Positions 21,622 to 32,044 of a stretch of DNA of 64,000 bases are shown here, piece after piece. Source of the stretch: Stagonosporopsis chrysanthemi (taxonomy: Eukaryota; Ascomycota; Dothideomycetes; Pleosporales; Didymellaceae); contig JAFISE010000146.1 in the NCBI GenBank assembly GCA_022560025.1, forward strand, positions 1 to 64,000, given 5' to 3'. Position numbers and translations under genes: made by a program. The notes below the pieces were generated by a model that was given only the letters and a program-made list of their open reading frames with translations, did not search any database and was not told the DNA's origin. Every line of letters begins with the position of its first letter. Position 1 is the stretch's first letter.

Positions 21622-21870
21622 GATAACAACAGCAAGGTCTACAAGCGCATCGGCTACGTGGGCATTAATGAAAGGATCCCTTCGCGGATGTTGGAGCGGT
21701 ACTGCGCAGGATGTGCGCATATCCAGCTTTCACGCAGAGCATCATGTAACTATGATGGCTTGACGAACCCAAAACTTTCGGCGCTGAAGAACGCACACTG
21801 CACTATATGTCGCAGATTGATACGCCAGGTTTGGTCTGACGATACAGTCAACGGAGGCAGCATTACATAG
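21622..21870 (+). other. Coding-like fragment with a CxxC...CxxC pattern
   Basis: The plus frame reads NSKVYKRIGYVGINERIP, RYCAGC, then about 30 residues later HCTICRRLIRQVW, and ends in TAG at 21868-21870. The paired CxxC motifs could be a small zinc-binding fold. No ATG starts the frame; an acceptor-like AACAG sits just before it, so it may be a 3' exon or a relic. Unidentified. Confidence 0.22.
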
Positions 21871-22015
21871 CTGACCCGAGCTGACTCGGCACAATTTATA
21901 GCAGCAACAAGGGCCACGATATGGTCAGATACATTGGCCTGTGTACAAGAGTCATCTCAAATCGTATATAAATGAAAAATAGGGGTTCACATTGTGCCTT
22001 AGTCGTGGATGCAAA

Positions 22016-23631
22016 TCACTGAGCCAACTGCAGTCCGCGCAGACTGATCGAAACTCTGAGCGTCGCTCCACTGCCGACGTCATACGCGTTCGCAACATTC
22101 AGATCCTGCCCACCCTGCACATCCTGGAATGGAATTTCTACGACGCCAGTCTCCGTTTCCTTGTTCAGCAAGCTGACGCGGAAAGGCGCTCCGCTGTTCA
22201 GGATATCTCCTGTGATGGGGATCCTGAATGCCTGATCAAAGCTGGGGTTGAAGATATCTGTGCCAGGTGTGTAGGTCTTAATCGCAGTGCGGAACTCCTT
22301 TCCGCCCCAAGACACCTTGACGCTGGGTTGAAGCTCGTCCCGCTGGCCCTGGAGACCGAGTGCGCTGGCGATGAGAACGGTAGCTATACCGCAGATCTGA
22401 CCCTCGCCTTCTGCCTGAGAGGCAGAGAGAGCTTGGGGCTCGGAGACGAAGTGGAAGAACTTGGCGTGCACTGTGACTCGAGCGTCTGTGTGCTCGCCCT
22501 TGTGTGTGAGTGCGATCTCCTTTGAGCCACCGCCGAGCAGAATATCTTTGACGGAAATGGACCCGATACCAATGTCATCGTCAGAACCGAGGTCGTCGTC
22601 CTTGACATCGAGCGTGATGTTCTGCTCAAAGTCTGCAACCAGGAAGTCGTGGGTTTCGTTCCACTCAGGGTCAGTGTCGTTTTTCTTCGTTGCTGTACGC
22701 CACCCTTCCTCGGCACCGACATTCACCGTGCAGTAGCAGTCAGGCACATCCTTGACGATCTTAGCCAAGAAACGCTTCGCTCCGCTCTTCCTGGGACCGG
22801 AGATGCCAATGGCTCGCTCGATCGTGACACGCACGACACCCAGATGGGGCTGGTATGTCTTGAACCAGTCATTCGAGTTGTCCAACTTGACCAGGAACCG
22901 GTTTGGCAGGACAGCCATACCACCAATTATGCCAAGGATGGTCTTGCGGATGGTGCCCGAGATAATGCTTAGGTCAGCGATGTTCGCGGCATCAGTAAAG
23001 TCAAGTGATAGCTCTGGTGGGTTGATGAAAGCGACTTGGGCAGCACCAATCTAGGTCACAAGTTAGGATAGGCGATCTCTGCGCATTCAGTGTCTGATCT
23101 TACGAGAGGGATGATGTTGGTGAGAGGTGCGAGTAGAATGGAAAGTCGGCCCTTAAGATGCACATGCTCGATACCCTATCGATGGTCAGTGTCTTGTGCG
23201 TAGTTCAAGATCGGTACCCAGTGAACCTACAATCTTTGGGACCATACTGCCATCCAGCTCGATGTCACTCTTGCTCTCCCATAACACATCCATGTCCAAC
23301 TTGATGCCACCTACGGTGGTTTTGTGCACATCCACAGCGCCCAGCCGTAAAGGTATATGGCCAAGGTCGAGCTTTGTGAACCTCAGGTTTGCCAAAGGGC
23401 CAGGCAGAGTGGAAGCCAGGATGGGCTCAACAATTTCTTTGATCATCCTGCACCCCGCAACGTTGATGTTGGGCCATAGCTGCTCCACGATGTCGTTCAG
23501 AAAACCTGATACTAGAGTCAGCCATCTGGCATTTCACACGTATAGTAATTGCATGAAATTGCTTGCTCACCTGCAGATTCGGTACCTCCTGATGCGGTCA
23601 GGGTATCAGCGAGGCCTGACATGTTGTTCAT
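22016..23631 (-). CDS. SMP and double-C2 domain protein, tricalbin-like (4 exons, 480 aa)
   Basis: Exons are 23631-23571, 23505-23231, 23175-23104 and 23050-22016 (introns 65, 55 and 53 nt). Residues about 20-220 read as an SMP lipid-transfer domain (FLNDIVEQLWPNINVAGCRM, ILASTLPGPLANLRFTKLDL, MVPKIGIEHVHLKGRL). Two C2 domains follow: the first around LGVVRVTIERAIGI...DDDLGSDDDIGIGSI with an Asp-rich loop able to bind Ca2+, the second from about residue 370. Tricalbins and synaptotagmin-like proteins with this order tether the ER to the plasma membrane and move lipids. Unlike them, this protein has no clear N-terminal membrane hairpin before the SMP domain, and it is short. Location and partner are inferred. 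Confidence 0.8.
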
Positions 23632-25421
23632 GGTTGCTGATATGTTGAGCAATAAAATGGCAAGTGACAGAGGTATCAGGTCGAAGAGAAAAGTCGAACG
23701 TGTCGAGACACGTTGGCAGCTCCGAGTCTTATACGTTCAAGTGGATGCAAGTGGGGTAAAAGTCATACCTGCAGCACCTTGATCTGCAGGCAATCGATCG
23801 CAAGGGCCGAGAAGCAGCCTTGAAACAGCAAGCTGAAAACTACAAACAAGAGCGGACGCGTTGTTTACTTCCATGACGCCCAAGAGGCTCCTTAGACGTC
23901 ACTCGTATGCGGGGTGGGGATGTTGGCGGCCAGGTTCAACAGACCTTCAGAACAGGGCCCAGGCTGGCGATTGGCTGAAATCTTCAGATCCGCGGGGCAA
24001 CTTCGCCGCTAAAGCATGGCACGTTCGTCTTCACCGCTAAACGTGCATCGCCACGCATGGCTTGGCAACATCGTGGCCTGTTTAAATGCAATCGGGTCCT
24101 TTTGTGGAAGCTATGCAGGTGGAGCAAGTTGTTTGTCGTCAATCCACATGTTGTGCTCGTCGACCAATCTCGTTCGCTCGCCAAGTGGCTGTTGTGTGGC
24201 GGTGGTGGCGGTGTTGGATTCTGGCACCTGGCGAGGCATTATCTTTATTGCCTCTGTCTGGTCAAAATGATATGGGCAGGACGCATATAAGCACCGGTCT
24301 ACATATTTTAGGAGTTCTGACACAACACACAACTTTGTTCTCCTGAACTGTCGACCTTTTTTCGTGGAAGGAATGATTCCATCCTGATGAATACTCCAGT
24401 CACAGAATTAGATATTCCTTCTTCGTATGAGCCTCGGATAAATGTTATAAGCCTGGGATAAATGTTAGACCTGGGCAGCAAAGTGTACTTGACTTTGTGC
24501 TTGTATACAAAACAAAGGGTATCAGGTGGACGTTGCTCCGACAGGATGTGGCGCGCTCAAGGGGGGGCGGGGGGCGCGGGGGAAGGGGGGGGGGGGGGGG
24601 GGGGTTCATTCTACGCTGGCGTGTCACACATATGGCTTTGCTATCAGCTATCCAACCTATAACTCAGAGCCACCACCATCAATAGGATATGTCGTTTCAC
24701 GTGCTATTTGTTGGCCAGGCTTGGTTGCTTGCCAGGTGGTGGCTCAGTTTGACTCTCCTTAACCTCGAACAGGTAGGTAGCCCTCATTGTTCTCAGTAAT
24801 CTCTAACCGTCTTCGCAACTCCAGACTCCTTGTGAAGTGCCCCGACTCGAGTCTTACATACTTGATGCAAATACGCGTACGACTCCTTTCACAGCTGTGT
24901 TCAAGGACAACGTGGCTCTGCATGGAACCATGCTCAGGATCTGCGAAAGACTTGGACGGCTAAAGATAAGTAGAGCAGTATTCCGAGTGCCACAGTTGCA
25001 TCGCAAATTGCTAGCCTGTTACCCCTGACTTTCGGTCATGTGAATAGACTGACGAACAACGCGGTGTTAGAGCCACGACCGCTAGCTACGGAGACATACG
25101 GGATGTGGCAATGTAGGTATCTTCTTCAGCAGTGGCTCCGGCACATCTCGATTGAGGTAAAGAAGCATGCCTGAGCGATCATTGTGATGATCTGCTGTAC
25201 TCCGAAAGATTCATGCAAGTGTCATCTAGATCCCTCGACTCGGAGTTCAGAGCGCATGTAGCGCGGGGCAGTGGTGGGGCAAGCCACCACAATAGAGCTC
25301 ACCCCATTGTACGAGCAGTGGCGGCGGTTGCCGACGGGCTGCTGGCCGCGTTGCTGACTGTTCTCTCAATTTCACTCGCACACCATTCATTTGAACTGAG
25401 TCGCTTCCTTCCCCAGGCATC
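23632..25421. other. Intergenic stretch of about 1.8 kb with a poly-G tract
   Basis: This is a divergent promoter region between the SMP-C2 gene and the dioxygenase gene. It contains the G-run described separately and a near repeat of CCT(C/G)GGATAAATGTTA at about 24431-24467. No gene seen. Confidence 0.5.
24561..24604 (+). repeat. G-rich low-complexity tract
   Basis: 44 nt, nearly all G, ending with 20 consecutive G residues (24585-24604). It could form a G-quadruplex on the plus strand. It is also a site where assembly length may be wrong. Confidence 0.8.
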
Positions 25422-26397
25422 ATGGCGTCATCAACACAAGGGCTCACCCCTGAGCAGGTGGAATTCTTCCACAAGAATGGCTACTTACTCGTTCCGGACG
25501 CACTGTCACAGGACACGGTCAAACGGCTGCTAGCTGACACAGACAAAATGCTGCACGACTTTGAGTTGAAAGACCATCCTATGACCAAATTCTCCACCGG
25601 TGGCGACGACGGCGCCGATCATGTCGGCGACGCATACTTTCTGGAATCTGGAGACAAGGTGCGCTTCTTCTTCGAGGAAGGTATGGTTGCGCATTGATGG
25701 GAGTCTTGGTCGCGTAGCTAATTGATGCAACATAGATGCCTTTGACAAGTCAGGCAACCTGACCAAGCCCAAAGAACGTGCCATTAACAAGATCGGCCAC
25801 TACTTGCACGAGCTATCTCCCTCTTTCCGGAACATTTCCTTGTCCGCTAAGAACGCAGCTATCGCGCGCGACCTTGGCTTCCGCGATCCCCGCGTCCTCC
25901 AGTCTATGGTCATCTGCAAACAGCCTGAAATCGGTGGCGCGGTCCCGCCACACCAGGACAGCACATTTTTGTACACAGACCCACCTAGTGCGGTCGGGTA
26001 CTGGTATGCGCTCGAAGACGCGACCCAAGAGAACGGCTGTTTGAGCTTCGCCGTAGGAAGCCACAGGCGTGCTGCCGTTAAGCAGCGATTCGTGCGCACG
26101 GGCGAGAATGGCAAGGAGGGCACTGGCTTCATTGATAACGAAGGGCCGCAGTTCCCCAAGGGTCTGCAGACCGAGTCTGTCTCCGATAAGGAGGAGGTAT
26201 ACGATATGGGCGAGGTCAAGGCCGGTACGTTGGTGCTCATTCACGGCAATATATTGCACAAGAGCGAGAAAAACACCAGCCACAAGAGTCGCAACATCTA
26301 TACGTTCCACGTGATCGAGGGCGAGGAGAAGTACGACGAGAGGAACTGGCTGCAGCCACCCGCGGGTGGGTTCTCGAAGCTGAGCGTTGATGCGTAG
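25422..26397 (+). CDS. Phytanoyl-CoA dioxygenase family protein (2 exons, 306 aa)
   Basis: Exons are 25422-25680 and 25736-26397 with a 55-nt intron; the junction reads EED-AFDK. The family consists of Fe(II)/2-oxoglutarate dioxygenases. The start (LTPEQVEFFHKNGYLLVPD) is the typical PhyH opening. The metal-binding HxD is in VPPHQDSTFLY and the distal His in TLVLIHGNILHKS, with Arg of SRNIYTFHV close behind. The overall pattern resembles human PHYHD1 rather than peroxisomal PHYH, and no clear peroxisomal signal ends the protein (SVDA). The substrate is unknown. The 3' end faces the TMEM234-type gene, with only 30 nt between stop codons. Confidence 0.88.
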
Positions 26398-26427
26398 GGA
26401 TGCAGCGTCGAAGACGCACTATAGCAA

Positions 26428-26983
26428 CTAGGATTTGCTCTGCACACAAAGCGCAATACCGCCTAGTGCTAGGCCCATGCCAATCCATGTATCTGTGATC
26501 CATCAGTAAGCCTGTGAGACAACGAGCTACATGACCTACCTCTACTGATGACCTTCTTCTCGGCCCACCATTCGCCCAGTACCGTGAACATGAATGCTAG
26601 CGAGTTTGTAATCGGCACGGTCAGACTCAGCTCTACTATCAATCAGCTTCGAGGGGGATAAGCGATTCGGTCTGGCACCCACCGGCCTTGCCAATTAGAA
26701 TGAAAAACCACACACTCCCAGTGACATTAAGTAGCAGAGGTATGGCGTATGCCGGCCTGCTCAGCACACCTTTCACTGCATACCAGACTCCTAGCATTCT
26801 TCTCTTCAACGCCGAGTTCTTGGGGTCAGTCAATGCCGGGTGTGTTGGTGGGCTATAGTTCATAGCTGCCTTGCGCATAAACGGAGTCGTGAGGCCCCAA
26901 CACGCACCAACCATGAGGAACCCTAGGATCCATCGGAAGATGGACGGCTGAGGTTCGCCAGCGATAGGTGAATCTGGATCCAT
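26428..26983 (-). CDS. TMEM234-family small membrane protein (3 exons, 153 aa)
   Basis: Exons are 26983-26683, 26635-26540 and 26492-26428 with two 47-nt introns. The product has four hydrophobic segments: ILGFLMVGACWGLTTPFMRK, AIPLLLNVTGSVWFFILIG, LTVPITNSLAFMFTVLGEWW and a last one from WIGMGLALGGIAL. WG-T-PF-RK near the start and ELSLTVPI-NSLAF-FT mark the TMEM234 (UPF0546) family, related to the drug/metabolite transporter fold. The molecular role is unknown. The start MDPDSP at 26983 is the first ATG; the upstream in-frame GTG is ignored. Confidence 0.85.
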
Positions 26984-28539
26984 AAAAGTCGACACGGCTT
27001 AGACGGACCGACTTGCGTATAGGTGCGATTGAGTGAGTGTTGGTGGTGTATCGTCATGGTTCGGAGCTGCCGCAGAGCATCGAACCGCGCTTGCCTGGTC
27101 ACGTTTACCTAGCGGCGGGTAATTGCCCCGAAAGCCAGCACGAGAACCCAAGTCGAAACACCAATATCAACTGCGACAAGTCGCCCTTTTGTCACTTTTA
27201 AAGGTAGCACTGCCATCACTGCATTGTCTGATCTCATCGATGCGGCAACGTGTAACAACTGACACGTTTGACACAAAGGTTATGCAAGGGCGCTCCTCTT
27301 GTAGCCAGATTTGGCTCAACCTGCTAGACACTGACCCACGAGCGCAGTACCGCCGCCGTGGTCAACACCATGAACGAAGTCGTCACGAAGATGTCGTGCC
27401 GCTTAATATGACCCTCCTTGCCACGAACTATCCAAAGCAGTGTCTGCCTGCTGGGACTCGGAGCCCCCGCTCGCAAAAGACACGTGCAACACCAGTCACG
27501 CCATGTCCTGTCTGAGCCATCATCATCAGTGAGAAGAGTCTGCTTACCCGTACTTGATGGATGATCGATTCTCTTTGTTCCCCAGATCTGGGCCTTACTC
27601 GCTCGTCTATCCATTCCCTCTTTTGGTCTAAGTCTCAATATGTCAGCCAATCGTTATCTCACCAATTCAGCGTCGGGTGTCTGAATTCTCTCGGAAAGGT
27701 AGGCTGGCAACGGCTGCTTGCGGCATGCTCACAATCTGCATTCCGTACGCCTGGAAATCAGGTGGGTTGGCTAAGCGAAGCGTTGCGATGAACACTATTG
27801 CATGTCACCCCATCTTCGATTACGCCGATGCAGCTCGATCAATTCGCCGCGTATTCCTCGACTTAATTAGTAGTTATTTTCAAAGCGAAAAACAGCCATC
27901 GAAGGAGCCTCAAAGGTTTACGGCGTCAGAATCTGCAGCCCTATGGCCATCTGGCGAGTGCTATTGGAGATGGGTAATGAAGCAACCTTCGTGTAACAGG
28001 TACCTGCGGGGCTGGGCAACCCAGAGGAGAATGTAACCCAATAGCAACGTTGGGTGGCTGCAACCGGCATATTCCATCCTGGGTGCACCCGCTCAAGGCT
28101 GCCCAGCCACTCACCCACCTCGATTCTTCCAGTGCACTGACGTCTAACACTTCGGCCACTACAAACGCCTCAAGCGAGCCTGAAACAAGAGGACCGTGGC
28201 TTAGGTCATCCTCATTCCGCCCTGGCTCCCCAATAATAGTTCGATACAACCAGGAATGCAGTTGTCGAGGAGAGGCTGGAAAGAACTCTGACGAACCAAG
28301 ATGCAGGACTATATATCCAGAGTGGGTTGTTTTGATTGTTTGTATTCAAGCACCACGGCACCATTGGACACTTCGAATCTGTTCTTGCATCACCACGGTA
28401 CACCTCGAAACGAGATTCCCGCAAGGTACAAGACGTGTTATCATCACGGCCTAACCACTCGGTCATCTCCTCGCCACGACCTTGAAGTAGTTACCATCCA
28501 AGTACCTGGTTAGCTACGAAGCGGAAAAAATTGTTCCTT
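26984..28539. other. Divergent intergenic region upstream of wetA
   Basis: About 1.5 kb without a convincing gene. The one longer minus frame (27650-27324) opens only with TTG. The stretch probably holds the long promoter and leader usual for developmental regulators. Confidence 0.5.
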
Positions 28540-30237
28540 ATGGCGCATCTACTACGCTATCCCTCGGACATCCCGATGCGGCCGATCAACAAAGAGACGG
28601 AAGCCGTTGAGCTAGACCAACTCTTTGAGAGCTACGTTGAGACAGACCTGTTCCAGCAATTCACTACTTCTGCTGCCGACCCTTCTGGATCCGACGATCT
28701 GGCGCACCTCTTTGACCTACCATCGTCGAATGAAAATGATCTCTTTGGCTTTACGCCTATCCTTCATCGAGAATCAGAGCCTTGGCACAAGGCTACGCAA
28801 CTGAGTTCTCAAAACCCATCCTTTTCCGCTGGTTCATCAGGCTCATCAGCAGCCTACAGCCTCTCCCGTGGCAAATCTACCTCAAGTGATAGCGATACAC
28901 TCAGTTTTGAGGATCTTTTTGAGCTTGAAAGGAACCAGCTGCGATCTACCTCTCAGCCTCCTACACCTCGTCCTACCACTGCCACGAGCACCAGTACTAC
29001 CTCCAAGTGCATCAAGAAAGCACAGTCGTTCCCAGATCGATCCATCTCGCGTGGCGTTCAAAAATCACTCAGGAAGTGTCCAAGCTCTAGCTTTGCTAAG
29101 ACTGCCAAAATGATGCAGCCTTCATATTACCGCGCGCCTGTTCCGCACATGTGGACGCGTAAGATGGACAGCGCTGTTGACCTTCACGCACATGTGCTGC
29201 CTATCAACATGCACTCACCACCTCCATCAACAAAGCTTGGCCAGGATGAGTGCCAAGACGGCTTCTTCGTGCAGCACCAACAGCAACAATCTTACCATAC
29301 CACTCGATCACCAATCGTCGAGAGTGGATCGTCTCCAGATATGGGCTTTGCCAACTACCAACTCACACCACAAGCATCGCCGGCTCTTGGTGTCGATAAC
29401 AACGGCGACCCTTTTAGCCAGAACATCGGTCTTGCCTACTCCACAGCCACTTCAACTGCGGCACTCTCGGCCTATACGCCCCCGAGCTCCCTCAGGATAC
29501 CAATGACGACCTGGGGTCCCACCGACACACCCGCCCTGGACTTTCCATTCACGTCCTGCTCACCAGACTTCGCCCCCACCAAGACCGCCGGCTGGTGGAA
29601 CGATGACTCCATGCCCATGGCCCAGCAACCCTACCCCACACACCGCGAATCCCACGCGCGCACCACATCACAAAGCATCCCCGCTTCCATGGCCGGCCTC
29701 GGCATCTCTTGCGACATGTCCAGCTTCAGCGACATGAGCGAGTATCAATCTCAGTCCCAGCCCGAGATGCCCTCATACCACCAACCCATGTACCCCACGC
29801 CACCGATCCACTCCGCACCCACCCACCCAGAGAACCTCGTTCCCATCGGCACACGCCCCCTGTCGCGCTCTCCCAGCCCAACACCCCAGCCGCGGTTCCA
29901 TCGCCGTCGCCCATCTGGCCAAGCAGCGCGGTCCTCGGCCACAGCCTCGCGCCGCAAGTCCTCGCAGTCCAGCCACGGGTCATCACGTGCACCCAGCAAC
30001 GCAGGCATGAGTGCGAATGTCGGGTTCGTCAACTTCACGCCCGACGACAGCAGGAAGATCCTGACTGGTGTTGCGCCGAGCGGGAGCTCGAAGACCAAGG
30101 CGCGGCGCGAGAAGGAGGCGGCTGAGAAGCGGCGAAAGCTGAGCCAGGCCGCGGTCAAGGCGGTGATGGAGGCGGGAGGCGATGTGGAGAGGTTGAAGAT
30201 GTTGGAGCGCGAGGGGTTGTGTGTGTTCGAGAGCTAG
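28540..30237 (+). CDS. wetA: Developmental regulatory protein WetA (565 aa)
   Basis: A single-exon frame starts at ATG 28540 (MAHLLRYPSD; the TTG at 28531 is not a start). The signature is the C-terminal block: GFVNFTPDDSRKILTGVAPS, GSSKTKARREKEAAEKRRKL and SQAAVKAVMEAGGDVERL, ending LCVFES. This is the conserved region of WetA, the last regulator of the BrlA-AbaA-WetA cascade, which controls conidial wall maturation, trehalose accumulation and dormancy. The N-terminus (ELDQLFESYVETDLFQQF) also fits. The middle is Ser/Pro/Gln/Thr-rich and disordered-looking. WetA is nuclear and binds DNA, although it has no classical zinc finger. The stop is followed at once by a G-run. Confidence 0.9.
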   Translation: MAHLLRYPSDIPMRPINKETEAVELDQLFESYVETDLFQQFTTSAADPSGSDDLAHLFDLPSSNENDLFGFTPILHRESEPWHKATQLSSQNPSFSAGSSGSSAAYSLSRGKSTSSDSDTLSFEDLFELERNQLRSTSQPPTPRPTTATSTSTTSKCIKKAQSFPDRSISRGVQKSLRKCPSSSFAKTAKMMQPSYYRAPVPHMWTRKMDSAVDLHAHVLPINMHSPPPSTKLGQDECQDGFFVQHQQQQSYHTTRSPIVESGSSPDMGFANYQLTPQASPALGVDNNGDPFSQNIGLAYSTATSTAALSAYTPPSSLRIPMTTWGPTDTPALDFPFTSCSPDFAPTKTAGWWNDDSMPMAQQPYPTHRESHARTTSQSIPASMAGLGISCDMSSFSDMSEYQSQSQPEMPSYHQPMYPTPPIHSAPTHPENLVPIGTRPLSRSPSPTPQPRFHRRRPSGQAARSSATASRRKSSQSSHGSSRAPSNAGMSANVGFVNFTPDDSRKILTGVAPSGSSKTKARREKEAAEKRRKLSQAAVKAVMEAGGDVERLKMLEREGLCVFES

Positions 30238-30249
30238 GGGGGGGGGGGG
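30237..30249 (+). repeat. Poly-G run at the wetA stop codon
   Basis: The last base of the TAG stop starts a run of 13 G residues. In the mRNA this would place a G tract at the first base of the 3' UTR. Length may vary or be misassembled. Confidence 0.8.
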
Positions 30250-30722
30250 CTTGCTTGGACTCGCCACGAGGTTCTGAGTTGGCGGCCTCGCACTGACTGG
30301 CACTCACGAGCATTTAGCACTAATTACTCCAGCTCATAAAACTGAGCGCTGGTAAGGAGGTTGGTTTTCTACATGTTCTGACACGTACTTACTGTCCTGG
30401 AGAGGTAATGCGTAAATAGACTGGAGGTTATATACACTTCATATATCAGAGTAATAATCACATTGAGATCACCATTCGTTCCATTCAGGCGTCTTTCGTA
30501 ACCTCTACGCTCCCACTTAACCGGACACTTTGTCTGCGCTCCTTGTCGCGCCTTTGTTGTTGGGCTGCTAAGGCCCGGCCCGTACCATGCGGCCGCGCGG
30601 CTCACGGCGCGAGGCTTCACGCGGCAGGTAGCAAGCCACGGCGTGCGCAGTGGCTGTAACAATGTGGCATATGCCGTGGGTGTTCTCCAAGAGATGACTT
30701 GTTCCTCTACAATCCGTGCAGT

Positions 30723-31745
30723 TCAGCCTGCGTTCTCCACTGCCAACCTGCCCAGGACGGCCTCTACGACGCCCTTTGCACCGACGCCCTTCTCCACCCC
30801 TCCCAGACTCTGCTCTTCAGCTTCCATCTCAACTGCTCCCTCGTAAACCTTTACAATGGTATCTTCGTCGACCTTGGCTCCACACGCTACCAGGCCCTTT
30901 ATTAATGTGCTCACGCGTGTGATCTCTTTCAAGACCGGTGCCTCGATCTCGTCGTTCTGGCTTGAGTACAGCGTCTCGGTGACTTGTTCGTCAAGCTTGT
31001 TGATACCCGTTTCAGTGGTAGACGCAGCGACCGCGGTGTGCTTCGATATGAAGATGTACCCGTTGACGCCTAGCACCACGTCAATTTCGCCCGCCGCGGT
31101 ATTTAGCGTGAAGACTTGTCGCCTGCTGCGCACCACGCCGCCCTTTCTGCTGAGTATACCGCCGCCAGCGCCGGAGAGCGACGTGAAGAGCCCATTGCGT
31201 AGCTTTCCGTATTTCAGCGAGCGCGTGTGCAGTGAGGCGGTGTTGTCCTGGTGCAGAGACTGGACCTCGGCGACGAGCAGGTCGCCCTCGGAGAAGAAGG
31301 TGCGGATGTTGAGCTCGTCTACTGCGGTTCGTCGGCGCAAGATGCCGCCGGGCAGATTGATGGACGAGAGTGGCAGGTTTGCAAGCATGGGCGCCGCGAT
31401 GTCGACGCTCCATTTCTTTGTCTGCACGTTGACAATTCTCCCGATTACCAAGTCACCAATCTCGGGCTGATACCGCGCGCGCAGAGGCTGCACAGACAGC
31501 AGCTTGTTTGTCTTGTGTAGATTGCCTGCGACCGTCGAGATGATGGTCCCGCTGCCTGCTGGAACGTATGTGCCGTGCCCACGCATCCATTGAGGGTCGC
31601 TTGTAATGTGTTCACCCGGTGTGACTATGGTGGAGCTGTTCGAGGTTGGTAGTTCGTCATCAGACATGTCGACGTCGCTGTCTTCGGCGGGCGCATCGCG
31701 GCGTGGTGGGAGGGGCGCGCTGGGAGGGAGGATCGAGACTCCCAT
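30723..31745 (-). CDS. RRP4: Exosome complex RNA-binding subunit Rrp4 (340 aa)
   Basis: A single exon from ATG 31745 (MGVSILPPSAPLPPRR); the open frame runs 18 codons further upstream, but that extension is unlike the family. An acidic linker (EDSDVDMSDDE) is followed by the Rrp4 N-terminal domain (MRGHGTYVPAGSGTIIST), the S1 RNA-binding domain (IGDLVIGRIVNVQTKKWSVD, then LPGGILRRRTAVDELNIR) and a KH region with VVLGVNGYIFISKH. Rrp4 is one of three cap subunits of the RNA exosome, in nucleus and cytoplasm, guiding 3'-5' RNA decay and 5.8S rRNA processing. Length is normal. The gene shares a 299-bp promoter region with the phospholipase-D-like gene. Confidence 0.93.
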   Translation of the reverse strand: MGVSILPPSAPLPPRRDAPAEDSDVDMSDDELPTSNSSTIVTPGEHITSDPQWMRGHGTYVPAGSGTIISTVAGNLHKTNKLLSVQPLRARYQPEIGDLVIGRIVNVQTKKWSVDIAAPMLANLPLSSINLPGGILRRRTAVDELNIRTFFSEGDLLVAEVQSLHQDNTASLHTRSLKYGKLRNGLFTSLSGAGGGILSRKGGVVRSRRQVFTLNTAAGEIDVVLGVNGYIFISKHTAVAASTTETGINKLDEQVTETLYSSQNDEIEAPVLKEITRVSTLIKGLVACGAKVDEDTIVKVYEGAVEMEAEEQSLGGVEKGVGAKGVVEAVLGRLAVENAG

Positions 31746-32044
31746 TGTGTGTGGCGTGTGCGTTGTCGTGGGTTTCTGTCTGGATCTGTGGAGTGACAAT
31801 ACGTTCTTTCACGTGACTGAGCACTTATACAGGAGCAGCCAGGTCGTTGGTGGCCGCGGTCGTCGAGTCGTCTTTGATGCCAAAACCCTTGAGATTTTTG
31901 GCGGAGAGCTTTGGCTTCATCGTCATCATCCCTGCAAGACGCTAGCTTACCATTCTGGGACTAGTGCATAATCTAGGGCGCGGCCACCTTTCGACGTCAC
32001 ACAAGCAATCCGCAGCCCCAGCTTCGTGTCTGCATCTTGTCGCC
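31746..32044. promoter_or_regulatory. Compact bidirectional promoter between RRP4 and the PLD-like gene
   Basis: The two start codons are 299 bp apart and the genes diverge, so both promoters must lie here. A CACGTGA word (about 31810-31816) is present. No clear TATA box was seen on either strand. Confidence 0.5.

Noticed and set aside
27324..27650. 108-codon minus frame (ADILRLRPKEG...)
   Set aside because: It opens with TTG, not ATG, and no splice model gave a recognisable protein.
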